DNA from: Alphaproteobacteria bacterium
Lineage (GTDB): Bacteria; Pseudomonadota; Alphaproteobacteria; Sphingomonadales; Emcibacteraceae
Length of the DNA stretch: 6,225 nucleotides
Reading direction: 5' to 3'
NCBI GenBank assembly: GCA_002749135.1
Contig: NVVY01000036.1
Coordinates: 1 to 6,225, forward strand
Shown here: positions 1 to 5,344 of the stretch, piece after piece
Position numbering within the stretch: the first letter of the stretch is position 1
How the letters are laid out: the number at the start of each line of letters is the position of its first letter
The notes under the pieces: model-generated
What the model was told of the DNA's origin: nothing
Seen by the model: the letters and a program-made list of their open reading frames with translations, nothing else
Database searches by the model: none
Position numbers and translations under genes: made by a program

Positions 1-2
1 AT

Positions 3-75
3 GGGTCATTCTCCTATCATTGGGGCAGCTTTGTTCATCAAAACCGACCCCGTTATATCATACGGAGAATGATCC
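3..75. repeat. Imperfect inverted repeat, 12-nt arms
   Basis: Arms at 3-14 (GGGTCATTCTCC) and 64-75 (GGAGAATGATCC) pair over 12 positions, with 11 Watson-Crick pairs and one G-T, around a 49-base interior. The interior can itself pair GGGG (22-25) with CCCC (48-51). No T-tract follows on either strand, so it is not a standard intrinsic terminator. It could be a remnant of a small inverted-repeat element or a structured 3' end of an upstream transcript; the sequence does not decide. Confidence 0.5.
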
Positions 76-87
76 TACTTCAATTAC

Positions 88-111
88 GCTATGTCCCTAT
101 TTTCCCATAGC
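88..111. repeat. Small hairpin GCTATG/CATAGC
   Basis: A perfect 6-bp stem, GCTATG (88-93) with CATAGC (106-111), closes a 12-base loop. No T-run follows and no function is evident; a stem this short can arise by chance in AT-rich DNA. Confidence 0.3.
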
Positions 112-147
112 ATATAGTATTAACTAATCATACTTTTCTAAAACCCC

Positions 148-300
148 CTATTTCTCCACCATCACCCGCAACGCATTGCTATCTTTCAGATGCAGATAGA
201 AAGTCTGCTCAGCAAGGCCATTAAACAATTTTATCCCTACCCTTAATAACCTCTTTTTCTCAAAACAACCCGTTTTTAATCCTGTATTACAACGGATGCC
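148..300 (-). pseudogene. Possible C-terminal gene remnant (very uncertain)
   Basis: The minus strand is open for 50 codons between stops, ending with TAG at 150-148. The last part reads like ordinary protein (FNGLAEQTFYLHLKDSNALR, then VMVEK and stop), and the plus strand here has no coding signal. There is no ATG and no ribosome-binding site, and a stop lies directly upstream. I do not recognise the family. It may be the decayed tail of a lost gene or simply chance. Confidence 0.15.
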
Positions 301-390
301 TTATGTTAATGAAATATTTTTCTGTACTTCTTGGGGCCGGGCACGTAAATTCCGCCGCTATAGAGACATTTTGATATTGCGGATCATTCC

Positions 391-1980
391 ATGAGCCTGT
401 TACAGACCGAAGTCGACAGACGGCGGACCTTTGCCATCATTGCCCATCCGGACGCCGGGAAAACTACCCTGACGGAAAAGCTGTTGCTATTCGGCGGGGC
501 GATCCAGATGGCCGGTGAGGTCAAGGCACGCGGCGCGCGGCGGCGCGCCCGGTCCGACTGGATGAAGGTGGAGCAGGAGCGCGGCATTTCCGTGGCCTCC
601 TCCGTCATGTCCTTTGAATATGACGGACTGATGTTTAACCTGCTGGATACGCCGGGTCATGAGGATTTTTCCGAGGATACCTACCGGGTTCTGACCGCCG
701 TGGATAGTGCGATCATGGTGCTGGACGGGGCCAAGGGAATCGAGGGCCAGACCCGGAAGCTTTTTGAGGTCTGCCGCCTGCGGGATATGCCGGTGACCAC
801 CTTTATCAACAAGCTGGACCGGGAATCTCTGGACCCGTTCGCCCTTCTGGATGTGATTGAACAACAATTGGCCCTTGACGTGACCCCGGCCACATGGCCC
901 ATCGGTATGGGGCGGGAATTCAAGGGCTGTTATGACCTGATCAATGATCGGCTGATCCTGATCGAGAAAAGCAAGAATGACCGTCCGAACGCGGGCATCA
1001 CTTGTGAGGGGATTGATGACCCCCGCCTGGACGACCTGTTACCGGCGGATCAATTGGCCCAGCTTCGGGAAGAGATCGCCATGGTGCGCGCGCTTTGCCC
1101 TGAATTTGATGCGCAGGCTTATCTTGATGGCACCATGACGCCGGTATATTTTGGCAGTGCCATCAATAATTTTGGGGTGCGGGAGCTGTTGGAAGGGATC
1201 GGCAGTCGCTCCCCCATTCCCGGAACCTTTCAAACCACCAGCCGCCCTGTTGACCCTCACGAGAGCAAGGTATCCGGCTTTATTTTCAAGATTCAGGCCA
1301 ATATGGACCCCAAGCACCGGGACCGCATCGCCTTTTTCCGTCTGGTATCTGGTAAATTCAAGCGCGGCATGAAATTAAAACAGGTGCGGGACGGCAAGAT
1401 GGTCAACCTGCATAATCCGGTGATGTTTCTGGCTCAGGACCGGGAATTGGCCGAGGTGGCCTGGCCCGGTGATATTTTCGGCATCCCCAACCACGGCAAT
1501 CTGCGTATCGGCGACAGCCTGAGCGAGGGCGAGGAACTGCGCTTTACTGGTATTCCGTCCTTCGCCCCGGAATATATTCAGACCGTTCGCCCGGAAGATC
1601 CCATGAAGGCCAAGCATCTGGGCCGGGCTTTGCAACAATTGGCCGAGGAAGGCGCGGCGCGGGTATTCAAGCCGACCATCGGCTCAGAATGGTATGTAGG
1701 TGTGGTGGGCATGTTGCAGTTTGAGGTTATGGGCGACCGAATTCGCACCGAATATGATGTGCCTTGCCGCTTTGAAACCACATCGCTTCATACGGCGGTC
1801 TGGGTCGAATGTGACGATAAGTTCAAGCTGAAAGCCTTTATCGACAATAACAAGGTTAATATGGCCGTGGACCATAGCGGTTCGCCGGTATTTCTGGCCC
1901 GGAACGCCTGGCGGCTGGACAAGGCCAAAGAGGATAATCCTGATATACGTTTCCTGAAAACCAAAGAACAACTTGTATAA
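391..1980 (+). CDS. prfC: Peptide chain release factor 3 (RF3)
   Basis: RF3 is the cytoplasmic translational GTPase that removes RF1 or RF2 from the ribosome after peptide release. At 529 residues it matches the length of E. coli RF3. The GTPase motifs are intact: P-loop AHPDAGKT (18-25), switch-region RGIS (64-67), DTPGH (86-90) and NKLD (140-143). SDWM followed by VEQERGIS is typical of RF3 and separates it from EF-G. The beta-barrel domain II lies at about 290-380 and the RF3 C-terminal domain follows to the end (GMLQFEVM near 445). ATG 391 is the only sensible start: an in-frame TAG lies at 361-363 and the N-terminus aligns in length with known RF3. The Shine-Dalgarno is weak (GCGGA, 379-383). 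The gene stands alone, with 77 bp before the next gene on the same strand and no terminator hairpin in between. Confidence 0.97.
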   Translation: MSLLQTEVDRRRTFAIIAHPDAGKTTLTEKLLLFGGAIQMAGEVKARGARRRARSDWMKVEQERGISVASSVMSFEYDGLMFNLLDTPGHEDFSEDTYRVLTAVDSAIMVLDGAKGIEGQTRKLFEVCRLRDMPVTTFINKLDRESLDPFALLDVIEQQLALDVTPATWPIGMGREFKGCYDLINDRLILIEKSKNDRPNAGITCEGIDDPRLDDLLPADQLAQLREEIAMVRALCPEFDAQAYLDGTMTPVYFGSAINNFGVRELLEGIGSRSPIPGTFQTTSRPVDPHESKVSGFIFKIQANMDPKHRDRIAFFRLVSGKFKRGMKLKQVRDGKMVNLHNPVMFLAQDRELAEVAWPGDIFGIPNHGNLRIGDSLSEGEELRFTGIPSFAPEYIQTVRPEDPMKAKHLGRALQQLAEEGAARVFKPTIGSEWYVGVVGMLQFEVMGDRIRTEYDVPCRFETTSLHTAVWVECDDKFKLKAFIDNNKVNMAVDHSGSPVFLARNAWRLDKAKEDNPDIRFLKTKEQLV

Positions 1981-2057
1981 TTTTGCGGTTCTGCCAAAGA
2001 TATGGTAACCTGTGGACTGAAAGAGTATTTCTACTTACAGTTTGGTAATGAGGCATA

Positions 2058-2558
2058 ATGGCAGACAATTTGTTGAATAGGGCATTTGGTATGGACGATT
2101 TGCCCAATGGTATTATGAGGGATATATATCAGTATTGGCTGGATATCAGGGGTGATCGAAATATGCCGTCCCGAGCGGACTTAATTCCGGAGAATATCGT
2201 CAGGTTGTTACCTCATTTGACTTTGGTTGATGTGGAAGAAAAAACAGGTCGATATAAATTCAGGTTAATCGGCACCGAAACTGTAAAAACATTTGGCAAA
2301 GACGTGACGGGAAAATATTTGGATGAAATGCCGGAAGTAGAACGTTATTTAAAGGTAAGGTATGAATGGCTGGTTCGGGAGAAAAGACCATACTTTATTT
2401 TTGACAAGCTGAAATGGTCACAAACATTTTATTTGGATTATTATGTGCTTGGACTTCCATTGTCCCAAAATGGGCAAGATGTGACGATGTTTTTATTTGG
2501 TACCTATTATCAATTTCCTAATGTGCCAAGAACTGATTATTATAATTTGGGCAAATGA
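2058..2558 (+). CDS. PAS_5-family stand-alone PAS protein, first of pair
   Basis: A 166-residue soluble protein with no signal peptide or membrane segment. It follows the pattern of the alphaproteobacterial PAS_5 family (PF07310): an N-terminal helix YQYWLDIRG (about 24-32), then PSRADL, LLPHLTLVDV, GRYKFRLIGT, DVTGKYLDEM and LPLSQNG near the C-terminus. The PAS fold covers nearly the whole chain and no output domain is attached, so any signalling role would need a partner. The ligand and function are unknown. The start is supported by GAGG at 2050-2053, four bases before ATG 2058. It overlaps the next gene by ATGA, so the two are probably translationally coupled. Its paralogue downstream shares about two thirds identity. 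Both genes are clearly AT-richer than prfC, which could mean transfer or low expression. Confidence 0.85.
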   Translation: MADNLLNRAFGMDDLPNGIMRDIYQYWLDIRGDRNMPSRADLIPENIVRLLPHLTLVDVEEKTGRYKFRLIGTETVKTFGKDVTGKYLDEMPEVERYLKVRYEWLVREKRPYFIFDKLKWSQTFYLDYYVLGLPLSQNGQDVTMFLFGTYYQFPNVPRTDYYNLGK

Positions 2559-3067
2559 TTGTGAATTCTTTAAACAGTGATTTTCAGATAGAAGACCTTC
2601 CTAATGATATATTACAGAAAATATATCAATATTGGCTGAGCATGAAAGGCAACCGGCTTATACCGTCGCGCGCAGATTTGAACCCTACGGAAATTGCGGG
2701 ATTGTTACAATATATAAGCCTTATCGATGTGGACACTCATACCGGTCGTTATAAAATGCGGCTAATTGGTACGGAAACTGTCAAAGCCATGGGGATAGAT
2801 GTGACCGGAAAATATCTTGATGAAATGCCACAGGTTGAGGCTTTGCTAAAGAAGAATTATGACTGGCTGGTTCAAGAAAAAAAGCCTTACATAAATTTTG
2901 ACAAGTTAAAATGGTCGAGCAAAACCTATCTGGAATATTATGCGCTAGGGCTTCCCCTGTCCGAAAATGGTGAGGATGTCAATATGTTGATGTTTGGCAT
3001 GTATTACCAGTTCCCTGTCGAGAAGCGCACAAAATTCTATTCTATTGAGAATAGGCTCAAGGGCTGA
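2555..3067 (+). CDS. PAS_5-family stand-alone PAS protein, second of pair
   Basis: A 170-residue paralogue of the preceding gene; my hand alignment gives 93 identities in 141 positions from DLPN to YYQFP. Conserved blocks include IYQYWL, PSRADL, GRYK, RLIGTETVK, DVTGKYLDEMP, FDKLKWS and LGLPLS. It is again a PAS-only protein of the PAS_5 type with no output domain or membrane segment. The ATG at 2555 overlaps the previous TGA (2556-2558) and has no good Shine-Dalgarno of its own, so translation probably depends on re-initiation. GTG at 2561 is an in-frame alternative. The duplication is old enough for many conservative substitutions, yet long blocks stay fixed, suggesting both copies are under selection. 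The 3' end overlaps the convergent lipoprotein gene by 11 bp. The function is unknown. Confidence 0.85.
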   Translation: MIVNSLNSDFQIEDLPNDILQKIYQYWLSMKGNRLIPSRADLNPTEIAGLLQYISLIDVDTHTGRYKMRLIGTETVKAMGIDVTGKYLDEMPQVEALLKKNYDWLVQEKKPYINFDKLKWSSKTYLEYYALGLPLSENGEDVNMLMFGMYYQFPVEKRTKFYSIENRLKG

Positions 3068-3653
3068 CCTTGATCCTGCTGGACGTGCCACTTTTCCCTG
3101 GAAAATCCCGAAACAGGGCATCCACAAGATAAGGCATGGTCAGGGCCAAACTTTCCTTTCCACGGCTTGAAACCCTTCCTTCATAGAGCTTGACACCGTC
3201 GGAACGTCGGGTAATTTCAAGAGAAAACAGAAGGATATATTCCTGTTCTGGCGTACTGTTCCCGATGGGAAATGACAGCCCGACCCCGACGCCGGTGCGA
3301 TGTCCGCCGCCGCCAACACCGACGCCAACGGAAGACCGGGGGCCATTATCAGTTAAACTGTCCACTGGCCGCGCACCATAAGTAATTCTGGCAATCAGGT
3401 CAGATGGTTTATTTTTTGCAGGCCGGTAACCAACACTGCCCAGATGACGGCCAACAAGCTCGGCATATTGTCCAAATTCAAGGCTGTTTTGCAAGGCAGG
3501 GTCCAGTGATACGACTTCTATTGTTTCGGCATTGGGGGCGGGAAGATTGTGAAAGCGCGTCACGTCACTGACAATGTCTTTGCTACAGCCGGTCAGCGAC
3601 AGGATGATGAGAAACGGGCCAACCATCCGGATATTTTGCCAGAATTTTTGCAT
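3057..3653 (-). CDS. DUF4136-type outer-membrane lipoprotein
   Basis: A 198-residue predicted lipoprotein. The N-terminus has a short charged start, a hydrophobic stretch VGPFLIILSL (11-20) and a lipobox LTGC, so Cys23 should be lipidated. Residue +2 is Ser, not Asp, which favours transfer to the outer membrane. The body resembles DUF4136 proteins: strand-rich, a Gly/Val-rich segment (about 109-126), then SFPIG, and a late MPYLVDALFRDFPG (173-186) typical of the family's end. The family has no known biochemical role. ATG at 3653-3651 is preceded by AGAGGTG with good spacing. A TATAGT-like -10 lies further upstream (about 3690-3695) without a clear -35. The gene is transcribed alone, divergently from the tRNA, and converges on the PAS pair with an 11-bp overlap. 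The lipoprotein assignment is firm; the DUF assignment is from pattern memory. Confidence 0.8.
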   Translation of the reverse strand: MQKFWQNIRMVGPFLIILSLTGCSKDIVSDVTRFHNLPAPNAETIEVVSLDPALQNSLEFGQYAELVGRHLGSVGYRPAKNKPSDLIARITYGARPVDSLTDNGPRSSVGVGVGGGGHRTGVGVGLSFPIGNSTPEQEYILLFSLEITRRSDGVKLYEGRVSSRGKESLALTMPYLVDALFRDFPGKSGTSSRIKVSP

Positions 3654-3741
3654 TATTTCACCTCTTTCTGATATGTAGTTTGCGGGAGACTATACCAAAA
3701 AACTTCTGAACTGACTATGAACGAAAATCTAATCTTTTGCC

Positions 3742-3769
3742 TTGCCAAGCAGGGGAAAATGATTATAAC
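3742..3769 (+). promoter_or_regulatory. Promoter for tRNA-Val
   Basis: TTGCCA (3742-3747) and TATAAC (3764-3769) are separated by 16 bp, close to the housekeeping sigma-factor consensus. Transcription would start near 3776, about 18 bases before the mature tRNA, as expected for a single tRNA gene. Confidence 0.55.
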
Positions 3770-3793
3770 TCGCTTCACAAACCTGTCATATCA

Positions 3794-3868
3794 GGGCGAT
3801 TAGCTCAGGGGTAGAGCGCTTCGTTGACATCGAAGAGGTCACAAGTTCAAATCTTGTATCGCCCACCA
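3794..3868 (+). tRNA. tRNA-Val (anticodon GAC)
   Basis: A complete cloverleaf can be drawn by hand. The acceptor stem GGGCGAT (3794-3800) pairs with ATCGCCC (3858-3864). The D-stem is GCTC/GAGC with a 7-base loop. The anticodon stem CTTCG/CGAAG (3819-3823, 3831-3835) encloses TTGACAT, giving anticodon GAC at 3826-3828, which reads GUC and GUU. The variable loop is AGGTC, and the T-stem ACAAG/CTTGT encloses TTCAAAT. The discriminator A and CCA are encoded (3865-3868). It stands as a single gene with its own promoter. A T-rich stretch follows, but I see no clear terminator hairpin. Confidence 0.96.
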
Positions 3869-3920
3869 TTTTCTTATATTTCAATTGTACGAAAACCGCC
3901 CGCTTTATGTTTTTCTGATA

Positions 3921-4052
3921 CAAGTGCGCGCAACAGATGCGGAAGCATAAAATATGATTGGACAATATATCGATGGGTTTTATAGTCCCAAACGTCGACA
4001 TTCAACATTGAACTACGTAACCCCTATGCAGTTTGAAAATCAACCCGCATAG
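3921..4052 (+). pseudogene. IS3-family transposase C-terminal relic
   Basis: The frame ending in TAG at 4050-4052 reads YIDGFYSPKRRHSTLNYVTP followed by MQFENQPA. This closely matches the end of IS3-family OrfB/DDE transposases, whose tail is typically YIE-FYN-RRHSALGY-SP-EFE. Upstream in the same frame, ATDAEA is followed by a TAA stop (3948-3950) and then NMIGQ, the segment just before that motif, so one in-frame stop interrupts the relic. The catalytic D, D and E regions are absent, and upstream similarity fades before the tRNA. It cannot encode an active enzyme. A right terminal inverted repeat may survive at about 4080-4107, but I cannot define its ends. The relic starts about 50 bp past the tRNA 3' end. 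Confidence 0.8.
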
Positions 4053-4060
4053 ATACAGGG
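4021..4060. repeat. Imperfect hairpin at end of transposase relic
   Basis: CTATGC (4024-4029) pairs with GCATAG (4047-4052). Inside this, GTTTGA (4031-4036) pairs with TCAAC (4040-4044) with one bulge, and outer CCC/GGG can extend it across an internal loop. No T-run follows. It overlaps the last codons of the transposase relic, so it may be inherited from the insertion sequence and not be a host signal. Confidence 0.3.
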
Positions 4061-4209
4061 ATTGCTCTCTACTTTACTGAAGCAAGTCAACTTTCGGGTT
4101 TTTAACATATGGAATATCCCCGTCATTAATTTGATTTGTTTCCCGCCTACCCAACGGCAAGATAACAGACTATGATAAAAGTGCAAATAGCAAAAAAGGA
4201 AATCAAAAT
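4053..4209. other. Leader region before the RidA gene
   Basis: This AT-rich stretch lies between the transposase relic and the RidA-family gene. TATGAT (4171-4176) is a reasonable -10 for that gene, but the matching -35 position is poor. TTGTTT (4136-4141) with GATAAC (4161-4166) is another weak pairing with a long spacer. No other element is recognisable. Confidence 0.4.
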
Positions 4210-4758
4210 ATGAAAAGAAGAAGCTTTTTCAGCGTCATGGGAATCGGTGCTTTTCTGGCGGCGGCCACAGGAACTGTCCGGGCGGCATCCATGGGGAAAA
4301 TAGACAAAAGGCTTGCAGAACTCGGCATTAGCCTGCCCCCGGCGCCGGGCCCAAAGGCGGCCTATACCCCCTACCGCATTTCCGGAAATCTGGTCTATAT
4401 CGCCGGCCAAGGCCCTATTGACAGTCCGGAGAATCCCGCCTTTGGCCGGGTCGGCAAAGACCTGACGACCGCACAGGGTTATCAGGCGGCGCGGTCCACG
4501 GGACTGAATATTCTGGCCCAGCTCAAGAAAGCCTGCGACGGTGATCTGGACCGGGTTGTTCAATGCGTACAGATTCAGGGAATCGTCAAATGTACCGATG
4601 ATTATACGGACAGCCCAAAAGTCATTAACGGCGCGTCAGAGCTGTTCCGGGATGTTTTTGGTGAGCGGGGCCTTGCGGCGCGGGCGGCAATTGGCACTAA
4701 TTCCCTGCCCGCCAACATTGCCTGCGAGATCATGTCCACTTGGGAAATAAAGATATAG
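4210..4758 (+). CDS. RidA (YjgF/UK114) family protein with Tat-like signal
   Basis: A 182-residue protein with a RidA-type domain from about residue 28. RidA enzymes hydrolyse reactive enamine/imine intermediates made by PLP enzymes; this belongs to a YjgF-like subgroup whose substrate is not established. The C-terminal signature ARAAIGTNSLPANIACEIM keeps Arg158 and Glu173, 15 residues apart like Arg105 and Glu120 of E. coli RidA; VYIAGQGP (62-69) is also typical. Unusually, residues 1-27 form a signal peptide: KRRSFF (2-7), resembling the twin-arginine motif, a hydrophobic run (9-21) and a VRA/A cleavage context near 25. Residues 28 onward (MGKIDKRLAELGI) look like the normal start of a cytosolic relative. 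AAGGA at 4196-4200, nine bases before ATG 4210, supports the longer form. ATG 4291 (Met28) has only a weak GGGCGG ahead of it but could give a cytosolic form. Confidence 0.88.
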   Translation: MKRRSFFSVMGIGAFLAAATGTVRAASMGKIDKRLAELGISLPPAPGPKAAYTPYRISGNLVYIAGQGPIDSPENPAFGRVGKDLTTAQGYQAARSTGLNILAQLKKACDGDLDRVVQCVQIQGIVKCTDDYTDSPKVINGASELFRDVFGERGLAARAAIGTNSLPANIACEIMSTWEIKI

Positions 4759-4766
4759 CCTATCTT
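4750..4766. repeat. Hairpin spanning two convergent stop codons
   Basis: AAGATA (4750-4755) pairs perfectly with TATCTT (4761-4766) around a 5-base loop. The TAG of the RidA gene (4756-4758) lies in the loop and the gcrA stop (4762-4760) straddles loop and stem. Neither strand has a following T-run, so a terminator role is doubtful. Confidence 0.3.
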
Positions 4767-5203
4767 ACCGGCGTTGCGGAAATGCGTCCCCGGTTGGCGC
4801 GGCGGTCCCGGCGGGGTTGCTGTACCTGATAGGCTTGGGCGCAATGTTCCGGACAATAGGGAAATTTCTGAGCCGAAGGCTTGCCGCAGAAATGAAAATC
4901 CACCTCACCCGGATGACCGATAGGCCATTTACACATGCTTTCGGTCAGCTCCAACAAGGATACCTTGCCACCGGGGGCCTTGGCCTTTACCGGGGTAGCT
5001 TTCTTTTCAACCGCCTTCTTAGCCTTCTTTTTCGGGTCGCTTTTCACCGGAGAGGGCCGGGAGGCCAGATTCATCCGGTGGGCCTTGCCAATAACAGCAT
5101 TGCGGGTCACGCCCTCGGCAAGAACGGCGGCGATCTGGCTGGCGCTCAGGCCCTTGTCCCAAAGCTCGCGTAATTTTGCAACCCGTTCATCTGTCCATGC
5201 CAT
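4760..5203 (-). CDS. gcrA: GcrA cell-cycle regulator
   Basis: GcrA is an alphaproteobacterial transcription factor that binds sigma70 RNA polymerase and activates promoters carrying methylated GANTC sites, linking cell-cycle genes to CcrM methylation. At 147 residues it is somewhat shorter than Caulobacter GcrA. The N-terminal DNA-binding domain (1-45) is clear: MAWTDERV, GLSASQIAA and the recognition segment TRNAVIGKAHR (33-43). A Lys/Ala/Pro-rich linker (about 50-80) follows, then the C-terminal domain LLELTESMCKWPIGHPGE (83-100), DFHFCG (102-107) and YCPEH (116-120). Cys91, Cys106, Cys117 and His120 are at the family's conserved positions. The tail is Arg-rich. ATG at 5203-5201 has AAGGA about 10 bases upstream. 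It converges with the RidA gene across 1 bp and is divergent from the permease gene. Confidence 0.95.
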   Translation of the reverse strand: MAWTDERVAKLRELWDKGLSASQIAAVLAEGVTRNAVIGKAHRMNLASRPSPVKSDPKKKAKKAVEKKATPVKAKAPGGKVSLLELTESMCKWPIGHPGEVDFHFCGKPSAQKFPYCPEHCAQAYQVQQPRRDRRANRGRISATPVR

Positions 5204-5239
5204 CGTTATTAATCCTTTTAGTCAGTCCGATTTTTTGCC

Positions 5240-5269
5240 ATATTACCTCAACGACAGAACAATTGTCCA
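5240..5269 (-). promoter_or_regulatory. Candidate gcrA promoter
   Basis: Read on the minus strand, TGGACA (5269-5264) is five of six to the -35 consensus, followed after 18 bp by TAATAT (5245-5240). Transcription would begin near 5233, giving a leader of about 30 bases. A GANTC site (5270-5274) touches the upstream edge of the -35 element. I see no full CtrA box (TTAA-N7-TTAA) or DnaA box here. Confidence 0.4.
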
Positions 5270-5274
5270 GAGTC
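5270..5274. promoter_or_regulatory. GANTC (CcrM-type) site between divergent promoters
   Basis: GAGTC lies directly between the candidate -35 of gcrA (5264-5269) and a candidate -35 of the permease gene (5275-5280). GANTC is the target of the cell-cycle methylase CcrM in most alphaproteobacteria and is what GcrA reads. The site is a fact; its use in regulation is inferred. Confidence 0.45.
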
Positions 5275-5303
5275 TTGCCGTGGGGGCCTTTCTACTGTAA
5301 AAA
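5275..5303 (+). promoter_or_regulatory. Candidate permease promoter
   Basis: TTGCCG (5275-5280) is followed after 17 bp by TAAAAA (5298-5303). The -35 is reasonable and the -10 mediocre. It would give a leader of roughly 35 bases before ATG 5345. No other pair in this intergenic region looks better. Confidence 0.3.
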
Positions 5304-5324
5304 CACTTCCGACGAAAGACAAAA

Positions 5325-5329
5325 GAATC
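5325..5329. promoter_or_regulatory. Second GANTC site in the permease leader
   Basis: GAATC lies 15 bases before the permease start codon. It is the second GANTC in the 141-bp gcrA/permease intergenic region; another (5371-5375) lies just inside the permease gene. About one every 256 bp is expected by chance, so the density is suggestive at most. Confidence 0.35.
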
Positions 5330-5344
5330 ACAAGGTAATATTTC

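Larger units (their letters stand above)
1..390. other. AT-rich gene-free region upstream of prfC
   Basis: I find no supportable gene in this stretch. The plus frame open at the left edge ends in TGA at 70-72 after 23 codons; it could be the tail of an upstream gene, but it is too short to judge. The region holds an inverted repeat at 3-14/64-75, a small hairpin at 88-111 and a short minus-strand open frame at 148-300. A possible prfC -10 (TATAGA, 359-364) lacks a good -35, so the prfC promoter is not firmly located. Confidence 0.6.

Noticed and set aside
487..1971. Several open frames on the minus strand and other frames inside prfC
   Set aside because: prfC is an intact gene with conserved motifs throughout; these frames are shadows of it with no family resemblance.
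3290..3335. Short tandem repeat or CRISPR-like array
   Set aside because: The repeated GCCG/ACGCC units encode the Gly/Val-rich stretch of the lipoprotein; there are no regular repeats with spacers anywhere in the window.
3190..3381. A Pro/Thr-rich plus-strand open frame (TPTPVRCPPPPTPTPT)
   Set aside because: It is the complement of the Gly/Val-rich segment of the lipoprotein gene, so its low complexity is a by-product.
3786..4001. A 71-codon minus-strand open frame covering the tRNA
   Set aside because: Its C-terminal half is the antisense translation of tRNA-Val (TRFELVTSSMSTKRS), a well-known false gene call. Its start has no ribosome-binding site and the rest covers the transposase relic in reverse.
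3794..4107. Integrative element attached at tRNA-Val
   Set aside because: A tRNA next to mobile-element debris invites this idea, but I find no second copy of the tRNA 3' end and no integrase in the window. The relic is IS3-family, which does not target tRNA genes in that way.
4817..5300. Two long plus-strand open frames opposite gcrA
   Set aside because: They are antisense to a clear GcrA protein with conserved domains and show no domain or ribosome-binding site of their own.
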